Below, one piece after another: positions 52,896-62,123 of a stretch of DNA of 64,000 nt. Where the stretch lies: contig NZ_JAPEMI010000001.1 of the NCBI RefSeq assembly GCF_026342835.1, forward strand, positions 124,001 to 188,000, read 5' to 3'. A model generated the notes under the pieces. It worked only from the letters and a program-made list of their open reading frames with translations, was not told the DNA's origin and ran no database searches. Position 1 is the first letter of the stretch. The number at the start of each line of letters is the position of its first letter. A program made the translations under genes and the position numbers. This DNA comes from Streptomyces sp. NBC_00154 (GTDB lineage Bacteria > Actinomycetota > Actinomycetes > Streptomycetales > Streptomycetaceae).

Positions 52896-54295
52896 GTGGT
52901 GGGTGGTGTGCGGGAGCCGGCGGCCTCGTTCGTGGTGCCCGGGCCTGCCGGGGTGGCGGTCCGGGACCGCCTCAAACACCTCACCGCCCAGGACGAGAGG
53001 GTGCTGCGTGCGATCGGTGCGCATCAGGGTGCGCTGGCTTCCCGTGATCTCAAGGCCCGCTGTGCAGACGGTCTGGATCACAGCGCGGACACCTGGGCAG
53101 CGCGTAAGCGGGAGCTGACCGGGGTGTCGTCGTCGCGGATCGCGGGTGCGATCACTAAGGCCACGCACGATCAGTGGGCGCTCGCGCGCCGTTGCCAGGC
53201 CGCGCACATCCGGAAGCTGGAGGCCGGGATCAAGACGTTGCGGCACCGGCTGTCCCTCCCGCTCGGAGAGAAGGGCACCAGGCGCGCTGCGGGTGGCTAC
53301 CGGTCGAAGAACGAGTGGTTCCGCAAGTCCCGCCGGCTCGCGATGCTGGAGGCGCGGCACACGGCGGCTGTCGCCGACTGGCAGGCCGGACGGGTGCGGG
53401 TGGTACGCGGCGGCAAGCGTCTCCTGAACACCCGCCACCACCTCGCCCAGGCCCGTCTCACCGAGGACGAGTGGCAGCAACGGTGGGAGGCGGAGCGCTG
53501 GTTTCTCGCTGCCGACGGTGAGTCGGGGAAGCGGTTCGGGAACGAGACGATCCGCGTCACCCCGGACGGCGAAGTGTCCGTCAAGCTGTCTGCCCCGCTC
53601 GCGCACCTGGCCAACGCCCAGCACGGCCGGTACACCCTCACCGGTCGTATCGCGTTCGCGCACCGGGGTGCGGAGTGGGGCGACCGCATCGAAGCCAACC
53701 GGGCCGTCGCCTACCGCATCCACCTCGACACGGGCCGTGGCCGCTGGTACCTCACCGCATCCTGGCAACGCCCCCTCGTGAAAACAGTCCCGTTGGAGAC
53801 CGCCCGCGCCCGGGGCATGATCGGCGTCGACACCAACGCCGACCACTTCGCCGCCTACCGGCTCGACCGGCACGGCAACCCGGTCGGCGAGCCGCACCGC
53901 TTCCCCTACGACCTGTCCGGCACCACCGCTCACCGTGACGCACAGATCCGCCACGCCCTGACCCGGTTGATCAACTGGGCGGTGCGGGTCGGTGTCGCCG
54001 CGATCGGCATCGAAGACCTCGACTTCGCCACCGAGAAGACCCGCGAGAAGCACGGCCGCCGCAAGCGGTTCCGGCAGCTCGTCTCCGGCATGCCCACCGG
54101 CAGGCTCAAGGCCCGGCTGGTCACCATGGCCGCCGAGCACGGTCTGAGCGTTGTCGCGGTCGACCCGGCCTACACCAGCGTGTGGGGTGCCCAGCACTGG
54201 CAGAAGCCGCTGGTCACCCCCCGCCGAGAGATGTCCCGTCACGATGCCGCCGGTATCGCGATCGGGAGACGCGCCCTCGGGCACCCGGTCCGGTG
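52896..54295 (+). pseudogene. TnpB-type transposon nuclease (IS200/IS605-like), 3' truncated
   Basis: About 466 codons match TnpB, the RNA-guided nuclease of IS200/IS605-type elements. The RuvC triad is visible: Asp in GMIGVDTNADHFAAYRLDR, Glu in GVAAIGIEDLDFATEKTR, Asp in MSRHDAAGIAIGRRALG. The zinc-finger insert usual before the last motif is absent (DPAYTSVWGAQHWQ). Homology stops after GHPVR at about 54293; the frame then runs out of frame through thuA to 54530. The 3' tail, right end and the overlapping guide RNA region are missing. No TnpA is nearby. It is a decayed insertion. Confidence 0.8.
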
Positions 54296-54301
54296 GACAC
54301 G

Positions 54302-55015
54302 CAGTCGACGGCGACAACGTTGTCTCCGCTGTCTCCGCCAGGCGGCGCCAACGTCAAGGTGCTGGTCTCCCACGCCTCGGCGACCGACGAGTCCCCGACC
54401 GTCGACGCCGGCATCGCGGCGATCGAGAAGATCGGGCTCACCGGACTGGAGGCCGGGCCGCTCACCGAAGACCCGGCCGTCTTCACCAACGGTAAGCAGC
54501 TCGGCAAGTACAACGCCGTCGTCTTCCTGACCGGCGGCGGCGATGTCCTCGACCCGGAGCAGGGGGCGTACATGGAGGCCGGCGGCGGCTTCCTCGGCAT
54601 CCATGACGCGGCGCGCACCGAACCGTACTCGGACTGGTTCACCGGCCTGGTCGGCGCCCGTCCGGCAGCCGACAGCCCAACCGCCGTACAGCGAATTACG
54701 GTTGAGATCGGGGACCGGCAGCACCCGGCGACGAAGAACCTGCCGCTGGAGTGGAAGCGCCCGGACAGATGGCTGAACAGGACGAAGAACCCGTCCGGCG
54801 ATGTGCACACCGTGGCCCGCGTCTGGGAGATCACGTACAAGCCGGGGGCCAGCGCCAACGGCTGGGACCACCCGGTGTCCTGGTGCCGTGACTATGACGG
54901 CGGCCGGTCCTTCTACACGGCGATGGGCGGTACGGTCGACAGCTTCGCGGAGACGGACTTCCGAGAGCATCTGCGGGGAGCACTCGCCTGGACGACCCTG
55001 ATCAAGGAGCTGTAA
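54302..55015 (+). pseudogene. ThuA-domain (trehalose-utilisation-like) gene, 5' end lost
   Basis: The frame has homology from about 54302: NVKVLVSHASATDESPTVDA, NAVVFLTGGGDVLDPEQGAY, GGGFLGIHDAARTEPYSDWF, WCRDYDGGRSFYTAMGG and FREHLRGALAWTTL, all ThuA-fold motifs of Streptomyces secreted proteins. The normal start and signal peptide are missing; upstream DNA is TnpB. No plausible start codon with a ribosome-binding site remains. ThuA proteins are glutamine-amidotransferase-like and linked to carbohydrate degradation. It was probably beheaded by the insertion and a following deletion. Confidence 0.8.
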
Positions 55016-55030
55016 CCGCTCAGAGAGATG

Positions 55031-56110
55031 TCAGGGGGCCGCGGCCGCATGCTGAGGCATGTGGTCGCGGTCTTCCGGGTACCGGTGGCGCCACACCAGG
55101 AACACGGCGCAGGAGACCAGCGACCATCCGGCGAGCACCAGGTACGGGAAGACCCGCTGATGACCGTGGTAGTAGACGGCGGCGTGCTGGGCGTTGACCG
55201 AGGCGCCCGGGGGGAGCCAGCGGCCGATGAAGCCGAGGACCGACGGCAGCAGCGGCCAGGACACCGCACCGCCTGAGGACGGGTTGCCCAGCAGCACCAT
55301 CAGTCCCCAGGTGGGGATCATCGCCCAGCGACCCATCAGGGCGTTGAACATGGTGAAGACCATGCCGGTGGTGAACATGGTGAGGGAGAGGATCATCCAC
55401 GACTGGAGGAACGGCAGCTTGACGGAGCTGAGCAGCCAGTCCACCACGGCGGCGATCGCGAACCCGCCGAGCAGGGCGTAGACGACGGTGAACCCGATCC
55501 GGTCCAGCGGGGCCAGCGCCTTGGCGTGCACAGTCAGCTGGATGGCACCGACGAATCCGATGATCACCGCGGCGAGCGAGATGTAGAAGAGGGCGAGGCC
55601 GCGCGGGTCGCCCCGCTGCAGGGGTTTCACGTCCTTGACCTTCACCGGCACATGGACCGCTTCCCCCACCTTCAGCGTGGACTCGGCGAGCAGTTGGGCG
55701 ACCGGGGCTCCGGACGCGCTCGCGACGTCCAGACCGACCCCGCCGTTCTCGGACCGCAGGATGCCGAAGACCTTCTGCCCCTCCAGTGCGGTGCGGGCTT
55801 CGGCTTCGGTGGCGTACTCACGGAGCACCAGCGAGGTGTCGAGCGCGCGCTCCAGCCGGTCGAGGAAGACCTTGTCACGCACGCTGCCGAGGTCGCCGAC
55901 CACGGCGGCCGGGATGTTGCGCGGGGTCGGGTTGGCCATCGCGTACGTGTAGGAGCCTGCGAAGAGACCGGCGGCGGCCGCGATGATGAACAGGAGTACG
56001 ACGGCGGGCAGATACGGGGACGCCTTGAACGCCGCCCACCGGTCACCGCGGGCCGGGGGCCGGGCATGTTCCCCGTGCGGTGTGACGGGCTCCAGGTCGG
56101 GCGCGCTCAT
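55031..56110 (-). CDS. DUF3533 membrane protein (YhgE/Pip-like)
   Basis: A 359-aa inner-membrane protein. One helix near residue 35 (LPAVVLLFIIAAAAGLFAGS) is followed by an extracytoplasmic domain of about 140 residues (starting YAMANPTPRNIPAAVVGD), then five helices from about residue 175 (LFYISLAAVIIGFVGAIQL onward). This is the layout of DUF3533, related to ABC-2-type permeases and phage-infection protein YhgE. Function is unknown. The ATG at 56110 overlaps the LigD-polymerase stop (ATGA), so it is translated in coupling with a DNA-repair gene. Confidence 0.85.
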   Translation of the reverse strand: MSAPDLEPVTPHGEHARPPARGDRWAAFKASPYLPAVVLLFIIAAAAGLFAGSYTYAMANPTPRNIPAAVVGDLGSVRDKVFLDRLERALDTSLVLREYATEAEARTALEGQKVFGILRSENGGVGLDVASASGAPVAQLLAESTLKVGEAVHVPVKVKDVKPLQRGDPRGLALFYISLAAVIIGFVGAIQLTVHAKALAPLDRIGFTVVYALLGGFAIAAVVDWLLSSVKLPFLQSWMILSLTMFTTGMVFTMFNALMGRWAMIPTWGLMVLLGNPSSGGAVSWPLLPSVLGFIGRWLPPGASVNAQHAAVYYHGHQRVFPYLVLAGWSLVSCAVFLVWRHRYPEDRDHMPQHAAAAP

Positions 56111-57138
56111 GCATCCCCGTCCTCGTCGTGCCGGGCGCGGCTCGGCTGGACCCGTTTGGGTTCGCCGGGCATCTTCGGGTACTCCGGCGGGTACGGCATG
56201 TCGCCGAGCCCGCGTTCCTGCTCGTCACGGTCCGCCAGTTCCAGCAGACCGTCGAGCCGGAAGGCGTGGTCGTCCATGTCCGCGTGCACATCGCCCACCT
56301 CCGCGTACCGCTTCGGCATCGTCCTGATGTCGAAGTCGCGCGGCTCGGCGTCGTCGATCTCGTCCCAGCGCAGAGGTGCGGAGACCGGGGCGTGCGGGTG
56401 GGGCCGTACGGAGTAGGCGGAGGCGATCGTCCGGTCGCGGGCGGTCTGGTTGAAGTCGACGAAGATGCGTTCGCCGCGCTCCTCCTTCCACCAGGCGGTG
56501 GTCACCCGGTCCGGCATCCGGCGTTCCAGTTCGCGTCCGGCCGCGATGGCGGCGCGGCGGACCTCGGTGAACGTCCAGCGGGGTTCGACCGGTACGAAGA
56601 CATGGATGCCGCGGCCGCCGGAGGTCTTGGGCCAGCCGCGCAGCCCGTGGTCGTCGAGGACGGCCCGCAGCTCATGGGCGGCGGTGACCGCGTCGGCGTA
56701 GTCCGTGCCGGGCTGCGGGTCGAGGTCGATGCGCAGCTCGTCGGGGTGATCGGTGTCGGCGCTCCGTACCGGCCAGGGGTGGAAGGTGAGCGTGCCGAGG
56801 TTGGCCGCCCACAGGACGGCGGCGAGTTCGGTGGGGCAGATCTCGTCGGCCGGCCGGCCGCTGGGGAAGGTGATCCGGGCGGTGGGGATCCAGTCGGGGA
56901 GGTTCTTCGGGGCGCGTTTCTGGTAGAAGAAGTCACCGTCGACGCCGTCCACGAAGCGCTGGAGGGTGGTCGGTCTGTCTCGCAGGGCGCGGGTGATCCC
57001 TGCACCCACGGCGAGGAAGTACTCGGCGACGTCCCTCTTCGTGTAGCCCTTCTCCGGGAAGTACACCTTGTCCGGGCTGGAAAGCCGCACCGCCCGCCCG
57101 TCCGCATCCAGCTCCACCGCTGTTCCCGCTGCGCCCAT
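56107..57138 (-). CDS. NHEJ DNA polymerase domain protein (LigD-type primase-polymerase)
   Basis: A 343-aa stand-alone polymerase of non-homologous end joining, as the PolDom of LigD. Motifs include LSSPDKVYFPEKGYTKRDVA, the catalytic acids in ELRIDLDPQPGTDYADA, KTSGGRGIHVFVPV and RIFVDFNQTARDRTIASAYS. It fills gaps with ribonucleotides or dNTPs during end joining. The partner ligase LigC is divergently encoded 75 bases away; Ku is not in the window. ATG 57138 gives the conserved N-terminus. Confidence 0.93.
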   Translation of the reverse strand: MGAAGTAVELDADGRAVRLSSPDKVYFPEKGYTKRDVAEYFLAVGAGITRALRDRPTTLQRFVDGVDGDFFYQKRAPKNLPDWIPTARITFPSGRPADEICPTELAAVLWAANLGTLTFHPWPVRSADTDHPDELRIDLDPQPGTDYADAVTAAHELRAVLDDHGLRGWPKTSGGRGIHVFVPVEPRWTFTEVRRAAIAAGRELERRMPDRVTTAWWKEERGERIFVDFNQTARDRTIASAYSVRPHPHAPVSAPLRWDEIDDAEPRDFDIRTMPKRYAEVGDVHADMDDHAFRLDGLLELADRDEQERGLGDMPYPPEYPKMPGEPKRVQPSRARHDEDGDA

Positions 57139-57213
57139 GGGGCCACGCTAGGCCGGGCTCACATATGCCGCATATCGGGAGCCTGATCGGGCTGTCCGGG
57201 TAAGAATCGCTCC

Positions 57214-58275
57214 ATGGATCTGCCGGTGATGCCGCCCGTGAAGCCGATGCTCGCCAAGTCCGTGTCCAAAATCCCGCCCGGGATGCAGTACGAGGCCAAA
57301 TGGGACGGCTTCCGGGCGATCGTGCACTGCGACGGCGACGAGGTGGTGATCGGCAGCCGCACCGGCAAGCCGCTCACCCGCTACTTTCCTGAACTGGTCA
57401 CGGCGGTTCGGGAGAATCTGCCGCCGCGCTGTGTCATCGACGGGGAGATCGTCGTCGTGTATGACGGCCGGCTGGACTTCGACCGGCTGAGCGAGCGCAT
57501 CCATCCGGCCGCTTCACGGGTGCGGCTGCTGGCCGAACAGACCCCGGCCAGCCTGGTCGCCTTCGACATCCTCGCGGTGGGCGACGACTCTCTGCTGAGT
57601 ACCCCGCAGGTGGACCGGCGCGCGGTGCTGGAGGCGGCGCTGTCCGGTGCCTCGGCCCCTGTCCATCTGGCCCCCGCGACCACGGACCCGGCCGTCGCCC
57701 AGGAGTGGTTCGAGCGGTACGAGGGGGCCGGGCTCGACGGCGTCGTCGCCAAGCCGCTCGATCTGCCGTACCGCTCCGACGTCCGCGTCATGTACAAGAT
57801 CAAGCACGAGCGGACCGCCGACTGTGTGGTGGCGGGCTACCGCTTCCACAAGAGCGGCCCGATCGTCGGCTCCCTGCTGCTCGGCCTGTACGACTCCGGG
57901 GGCGTTCTGCAGCACGTCGGGGTGTGCGCCGCCTTCCCGATGAAGCGCCGCGAGGAGCTGGTGGCGGAGCTGGAACCGCTGCGGACCGACTCCGCCGACC
58001 ATCCGTGGGCGGCCTGGGCGGACGCCACCGCGCACGAGAGCGCCCGGCTGCCCGGTGCGCAGAGCCGGTGGTCCGCGAAGAAGGACCAGTCGTGGGTGGC
58101 ACTGCGTCCGGAGTGGGTGTGCGAGGTGGCCTACGACCACATGGAGGGCGACCGGTTCCGGCACACGGCCCAGTTCCGCCGGTGGCGGCCGGACCGCACC
58201 CCCGGCGGCTGCACGTATGCGCAGCTGGAAGAGGTGGTGGGGTACGACCTGGCCGAGGTGCTGTCAGCCCACTGA
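57214..58275 (+). CDS. ligC: ATP-dependent DNA ligase (LigC type)
   Basis: A 353-aa ligase. The nucleotidyl-transfer Lys is in MQYEAKWDGFRAIVHCD (motif I). Later motifs include VIGSRTGKPLTRYFPEL, VIDGEIVV (IIIa-like), DGVVAKPLD (IV) and VMYKIKHERTADCVV (V). An OB-fold follows from about residue 205. The length fits LigC, used in backup end joining or excision repair in mycobacteria and streptomycetes. It starts at ATG 57214, divergent from the polymerase gene, so the two likely share a control region. Confidence 0.9.
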   Translation: MDLPVMPPVKPMLAKSVSKIPPGMQYEAKWDGFRAIVHCDGDEVVIGSRTGKPLTRYFPELVTAVRENLPPRCVIDGEIVVVYDGRLDFDRLSERIHPAASRVRLLAEQTPASLVAFDILAVGDDSLLSTPQVDRRAVLEAALSGASAPVHLAPATTDPAVAQEWFERYEGAGLDGVVAKPLDLPYRSDVRVMYKIKHERTADCVVAGYRFHKSGPIVGSLLLGLYDSGGVLQHVGVCAAFPMKRREELVAELEPLRTDSADHPWAAWADATAHESARLPGAQSRWSAKKDQSWVALRPEWVCEVAYDHMEGDRFRHTAQFRRWRPDRTPGGCTYAQLEEVVGYDLAEVLSAH

Positions 58276-58315
58276 CGTCGAGCCCGACGGTGTGGTGCAG
58301 GGGTCGGGACAACCC

Positions 58316-59341
58316 TCAGGGCTCACCGTCGCCGGTCCGGCGGCCGGGGTCATCAGGGTCGTCGGACGTCTGCCACTGATCGGTCACCGGGTGGTCCGGC
58401 ATGGCCGCCACCATGTCCGTGAGCCGCGCACAGAGCCGCTTGATCTCCCCGTGGGTGCGGTTCCGCTCGGTGATGACCGCCGCGAGCAGCAGCGCGGTCA
58501 GCGCCGTGGCGCCGTTGAAGGCCTGCAGCGTCACCATGTTGGTGAAGAGATCCTTGTGGGCGAATGGGCCGACCCCACTGCCGGCGGCCAGAATCGCCAA
58601 CGTGGAGACTCCGAGCTCGCACGACGCGGCACCGGCAAGTTCGAAGCGGAACGCGGCCCAGATCAGGAACGGGAAGACGAGGAAGAGCAGGGAGGCGCTG
58701 GTGCCTGCCGTCGCCAGGAGCGCGGCTGCAAGGGTGCCGAGCGTCAGGGCAGCTGCCTCGGCCCACCGCCGCAATGCCACACCCCGTGGCCACCGCGCCT
58801 TGCGAAGGACGAGCAGAAACGGTGCGACGACCAGCACGCCCATCGCATCGCCTGTCCACCACACCGACCAGGTGCGCCAGAAATCGCCTGCGGGCAGCGC
58901 ACCCGAGATCACCAGCACACTGCTGCCCACGGTCGCGCTGATGAGCATCCCGCCCAGGGCACCCAGGAAGACCAGCGCCAGCGCGTCGCGCAGCCGGTCC
59001 AGGTCGTTGTGGAAGCCCGCACGTCTCAGCAGCAGGTAGGAACAGACCGGTGCGAGCGTGTTTCCCACCACGATGGCCAGGACGGTGAGAGGTGTCGGCC
59101 CGATGGCCGCATTGGCGAGAAAGGCGCCGAGCGCGACACCCGGCCAGATCCGCAGTCCGAAGACGAGCAGACCGGCCACGGCGATACCCGTGGGCGGCCA
59201 GAGCGGCGTGACCTGCCCGCGCACCAATTGTTCGAGAAGGCCCAGCCGGGCAGCCCCGTAGTAGACGGCGGCGACAGCGAGGACCAGCAGAGTCGCGGCG
59301 CCTCTGCGCCGGAGCTCCTGATTGGTCACCACGCCAGTCAT
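58316..59341 (-). CDS. MASE1-domain membrane sensor protein without output domain
   Basis: A 341-aa protein with about eight to nine helices forming a MASE1 sensor (PLWPPTGIAVAGLLVFGLRI, WSVWWTGDAMGVLVVAPFLL are the conserved signatures). After the last helix only about 45 residues remain, so there is no kinase, GGDEF or EAL domain. It might signal through the phosphatase gene upstream: the PP2C gene lies on the same strand and ends 92 bases before the ATG at 59341. That link is inferred from position. Confidence 0.82.
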   Translation of the reverse strand: MTGVVTNQELRRRGAATLLVLAVAAVYYGAARLGLLEQLVRGQVTPLWPPTGIAVAGLLVFGLRIWPGVALGAFLANAAIGPTPLTVLAIVVGNTLAPVCSYLLLRRAGFHNDLDRLRDALALVFLGALGGMLISATVGSSVLVISGALPAGDFWRTWSVWWTGDAMGVLVVAPFLLVLRKARWPRGVALRRWAEAAALTLGTLAAALLATAGTSASLLFLVFPFLIWAAFRFELAGAASCELGVSTLAILAAGSGVGPFAHKDLFTNMVTLQAFNGATALTALLLAAVITERNRTHGEIKRLCARLTDMVAAMPDHPVTDQWQTSDDPDDPGRRTGDGEP

Positions 59342-59433
59342 CAGACACCACCCGGAAGGGCCCTGCCGGCCAGGACGCGCCGGAAGACATCTCCATCGTC
59401 GCAACGCGGAACATGCGGGACGACCGCACGCGG

Positions 59434-60264
59434 CTACTCCGCGGAAGGAATGCCGGCATAGCGGACGACGAGGACTGCGGCATCGTCGCGGTGCCCCGTC
59501 AGATCGGCCACCTTGATCACGTCACCGGCCAACCGGTCGGGATCTCCGTCGTAACCACTGCTCACCAGCTGGACCACTTCGTCGAGCCCTTTCTCGAGCG
59601 GGCAGGACGGCCCTTCCACGACCCCGTCGGTGACCAGGACCAACGATCCCTGCTCCGTCAGCCGTCGTCGCGTCACCGGATAGGTCTCGCCGGGGAGAAT
59701 CCCGAGGGGCGGGCCCCCGCTGTCGAGAACGATGCCGGACCAGCCGGTGGCGGTGGCCCAGACCATCGGGATGTGGCCTGCGCGGGAGATGGCGAGCGCG
59801 CCGCTGACCGGGTCGAAGGTGAGGAAGCAACACGTCGCGAAGGGGCCGCAGCTCATCGAGATGAGCAGGTCGTTGGTGCGACTCAATATCTCGCCCGGAT
59901 CGGTCGTGGCGCCGGCGAGGGCCCGCAGGCTGGTGCGGGCCTGCCCCATGAAGGCGATGGCCTCCACGTCGTGCCCCTGCACGTCACCGATCGTGACCCC
60001 GACCAAACCGTTCGTCATCGGAAAGGCGTCGTACCAGTCGCCCCCGACATCGAGACCGTCGCGCGAGGGGGTGTAACGGGCCGCGATGGCTATATGGGGC
60101 ATGGCAGGCAGTTGAGGCGGAAGCAGATGACGCTGCAGCGCCTCGGCCAGTTCCACGCGGGCCCGCTGGATCCTGATCCGCTCCAGTGCCTGATCGACGA
60201 GATGCCCGAGGGTGAGCAGAGCTTCCTGGGCGCTGTCGACGTGGGTGGTGCGGTGGTGGCGCAT
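59434..60264 (-). CDS. PP2C-type SpoIIE-family serine phosphatase
   Basis: A 276-aa protein with a short N-terminal coiled coil (DQALERIRIQRARVELAEAL) and a PP2C/SpoIIE domain from about residue 55. Metal-site motifs are DVGGDWYDAFPM, IGDVQGHDVEAIAFM, LVLVTDGVVE and HRDDAAVLVVRYA. Such proteins dephosphorylate STAS anti-sigma antagonists. The ATG at 60264 has GGAGG upstream, which favours it over in-frame upstream starts. It probably forms an operon with the MASE1 gene. Confidence 0.9.
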   Translation of the reverse strand: MRHHRTTHVDSAQEALLTLGHLVDQALERIRIQRARVELAEALQRHLLPPQLPAMPHIAIAARYTPSRDGLDVGGDWYDAFPMTNGLVGVTIGDVQGHDVEAIAFMGQARTSLRALAGATTDPGEILSRTNDLLISMSCGPFATCCFLTFDPVSGALAISRAGHIPMVWATATGWSGIVLDSGGPPLGILPGETYPVTRRRLTEQGSLVLVTDGVVEGPSCPLEKGLDEVVQLVSSGYDGDPDRLAGDVIKVADLTGHRDDAAVLVVRYAGIPSAE

Positions 60265-60336
60265 GGCCCCTCCGGGGGCGTTCTTGCATGATCCGTAATC
60301 CACCTTAGTTCTCTTCGTAACGGAGGGCCGGACCAC

Positions 60337-60561
60337 ATGTCCCCGAGACCGGTTCGCCCCGTCTGCTCGGACGACACCCGCGGCACCGCGGCCCGGACGG
60401 GGGAACTGCTCGACGTACAACCGCAGACGGTCCGCTACCGGATGCGTAGTCTGGAGACCGTCTTCGGCGAACAACTCGTCGACCTCGAGTCACGGTTCTC
60501 GACCGAGGCCGTGCTGCGTGCGATGCAGTTGCGCGCACGTAGCAGCGACGCGCCGCACTGA
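60337..60561 (+). pseudogene. C-terminal fragment of PucR/CdaR-type regulator
   Basis: A frame of 74 codons. The first 20 residues look arbitrary, and residues 20-70 match the C-terminal helix-turn-helix of PucR-type regulators: TGELLDVQPQTVRYRMRSLE, VFGEQLVDLESRF and EAVLRAMQLRARSS. A complete protein has 350-600 residues. The sensor part is absent, so this is a truncated relic, though a small DNA-binding protein cannot be excluded. Confidence 0.55.
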
Positions 60562-60610
60562 GCCACGCGGTGCGGATTGCGACCCGAGCACGTACCTCAC
60601 GAGGAGTCAA

Positions 60611-60626
60611 CTTACTTACGAGTAAG
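60611..60626 (+). promoter_or_regulatory. Inverted repeat CTTACT-TACG-AGTAAG
   Basis: A perfect 6-base inverted repeat with a 4-base centre in a 220-base gap, AT-rich relative to its surroundings. It resembles TetR-family operators. It lies about 155 bases before the small 87-aa gene. Confidence 0.45.
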
Positions 60627-60781
60627 GGGAAATAGCCGGTCACTCCCGAACGGTTGCCAGACGGAGACGTTCTCAACGAGAAAACCGGAACTGCGTCCCG
60701 TTACATAAGGAGAGGTCGACCGCTCATCCGGCGGCCGCCCCGCACCACCTCCTGGTCAACCATCCGAGAGGGAAACCCCCC

Positions 60782-61045
60782 ATGACCGCCTCGCACCTCC
60801 TAGTCCCCGTACCGATCCCGGACCGGGTCGCCGCACTGATCGGGTCCTGCATCCCGCCGCACATCGTGCAGGCGGAGTTCGACGCCGAGTGCGCCGCCCG
60901 CGAGGTCCGCAGGTTCCGCGGCCCCCGGCTCGGCATCGAGGACCAGGCCGACCGCGAGCAGGCCCTGTCCGAGCTGGCCCGGGCCAACAAGGTGCTCGCC
61001 GCCCACCACCCCGGGCTGCCGGTGCGTCCCGGCAGCTCCTGGTGA
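60782..61045 (+). CDS. Hypothetical small protein (87 aa)
   Basis: The frame begins MTASHLLVPVPIPDRVAALI and has a charged middle (AAREVRRFRGPRLGIEDQAD) and an Ala/Leu-rich helix. AGAGGGAA lies 10 bases upstream of ATG 60782. There are no Cys clusters, signal peptide or membrane helix. No family is recognised. A repressor-type repeat upstream suggests regulation. Coding probability is moderate from its GC-rich third positions. Confidence 0.55.
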   Translation: MTASHLLVPVPIPDRVAALIGSCIPPHIVQAEFDAECAAREVRRFRGPRLGIEDQADREQALSELARANKVLAAHHPGLPVRPGSSW

Positions 61046-61228
61046 CTGCCACGCCACCGACATCGGCAGCACGTGATCCACGGGACCACGGAGAACATCT
61101 GCACCCGCATCGGCCGGCCTGACCGGCCGCCGGTCGGACCGCGGTGACCAGGGTGAAGCGGACCGGGAGAGAATGTCGGGCAGCAATGCCACCGATCCGC
61201 TGTTCGCACACACCCCCTGGGAAACGCC

Positions 61229-62068
61229 ATGCCCGCCGGTCCGCGCCCGTCCGCCCTCTTCGTCACCGATCTTGCCTACGAGGCGCGCGGCCGGCGCTAC
61301 TGCGACGAGGACATCTTTCTGACCTCGCGGCTCCGCGACGAGTTCGACGTAGCACTCTGCCATCCGCGGGATGCGGCCGCACTCCTGGACGGCTTCGACG
61401 TCGTCGTCGTACGCAACAGCGGTCCGGTGCTGCACTACCAGGAGGCGTACGACGCGTTCTGCGCCCGCGCACGCGAGCGGAACGTGCCGGTGTACAACCC
61501 GCTCACCGGACTCGGTGACATGGCCGGCAAGCAGTATTTGGTCGACCTGAGCGCCGCGAAGTATCCGGTGATCGCGACCGTGGACCGGGCAGCCGATCTG
61601 GGGCTGCTGCCCGAGGCCGCGGAGTATGTGATCAAGCCGAAGCTGGGTGCGGACTCGGTCGGGCTGCGGTTCGTCGCACCGGAGCTGCTCACCGCCGAGG
61701 TGGCCGCCGAACCGGTCGGCACCGTGCTCGTCCAGCCGAAGATCGACTTCAGCTACGAGGTGTCCTTCTACTTCATCGACCGGGACTTCCAGTACGCGTT
61801 GTACGCACCGCACACCGACAGGCGCTGGGTGCTGGAGCCGTACGGGCCGACGGAGGCGGATCTGGAGTTCGCCCGGCGGTTCGTGGACTGGAACGCTCTC
61901 GCCCACGGCATCCAGCGGATCGACGCCTGCCGGACGGCCGACGGCGAGCTGCTGCTCGTCGAGCTGGAGGACCTCAATCCGTACCTCTCGCTCGACCGGG
62001 TGACGGAGCCGGTGCGGGAGGCGTTCGTCGCCCGGATGAAGACGTCGGTACACGAGCTGATCCGCTGA
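61229..62068 (+). CDS. ATP-grasp-like protein
   Basis: A 279-aa cytoplasmic protein of the ATP-grasp fold. The N-terminal part ([19 protein letters not shown]) resembles a glutathione-synthetase-like preATP domain. The ATP-binding part shows [35 protein letters not shown] and, near the end, [17 protein letters not shown] with acidic metal ligands. It may ligate an amino acid or modify a peptide or metabolite. The MFS exporter gene starts 56 bases downstream, so it may export the product; this is inference from adjacency. Confidence 0.75.
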   Translation: MPAGPRPSALFVTDLAYEARGRRYCDEDIFLTSRLRDEFDVALCHPRDAAALLDGFDVVVVRNSGPVLHYQEAYDAFCARARERNVPVYNPLTGLGDMAGKQYLVDLSAAKYPVIATVDRAADLGLLPEAAEYVIKPKLGADSVGLRFVAPELLTAEVAAEPVGTVLVQPKIDFSYEVSFYFIDRDFQYALYAPHTDRRWVLEPYGPTEADLEFARRFVDWNALAHGIQRIDACRTADGELLLVELEDLNPYLSLDRVTEPVREAFVARMKTSVHELIR

Positions 62069-62123
62069 CTCGTCCGGCCGTCCCCCACATGCGGCAGGCA
62101 GGGGCCGATGTGAGGGTGCAAGC

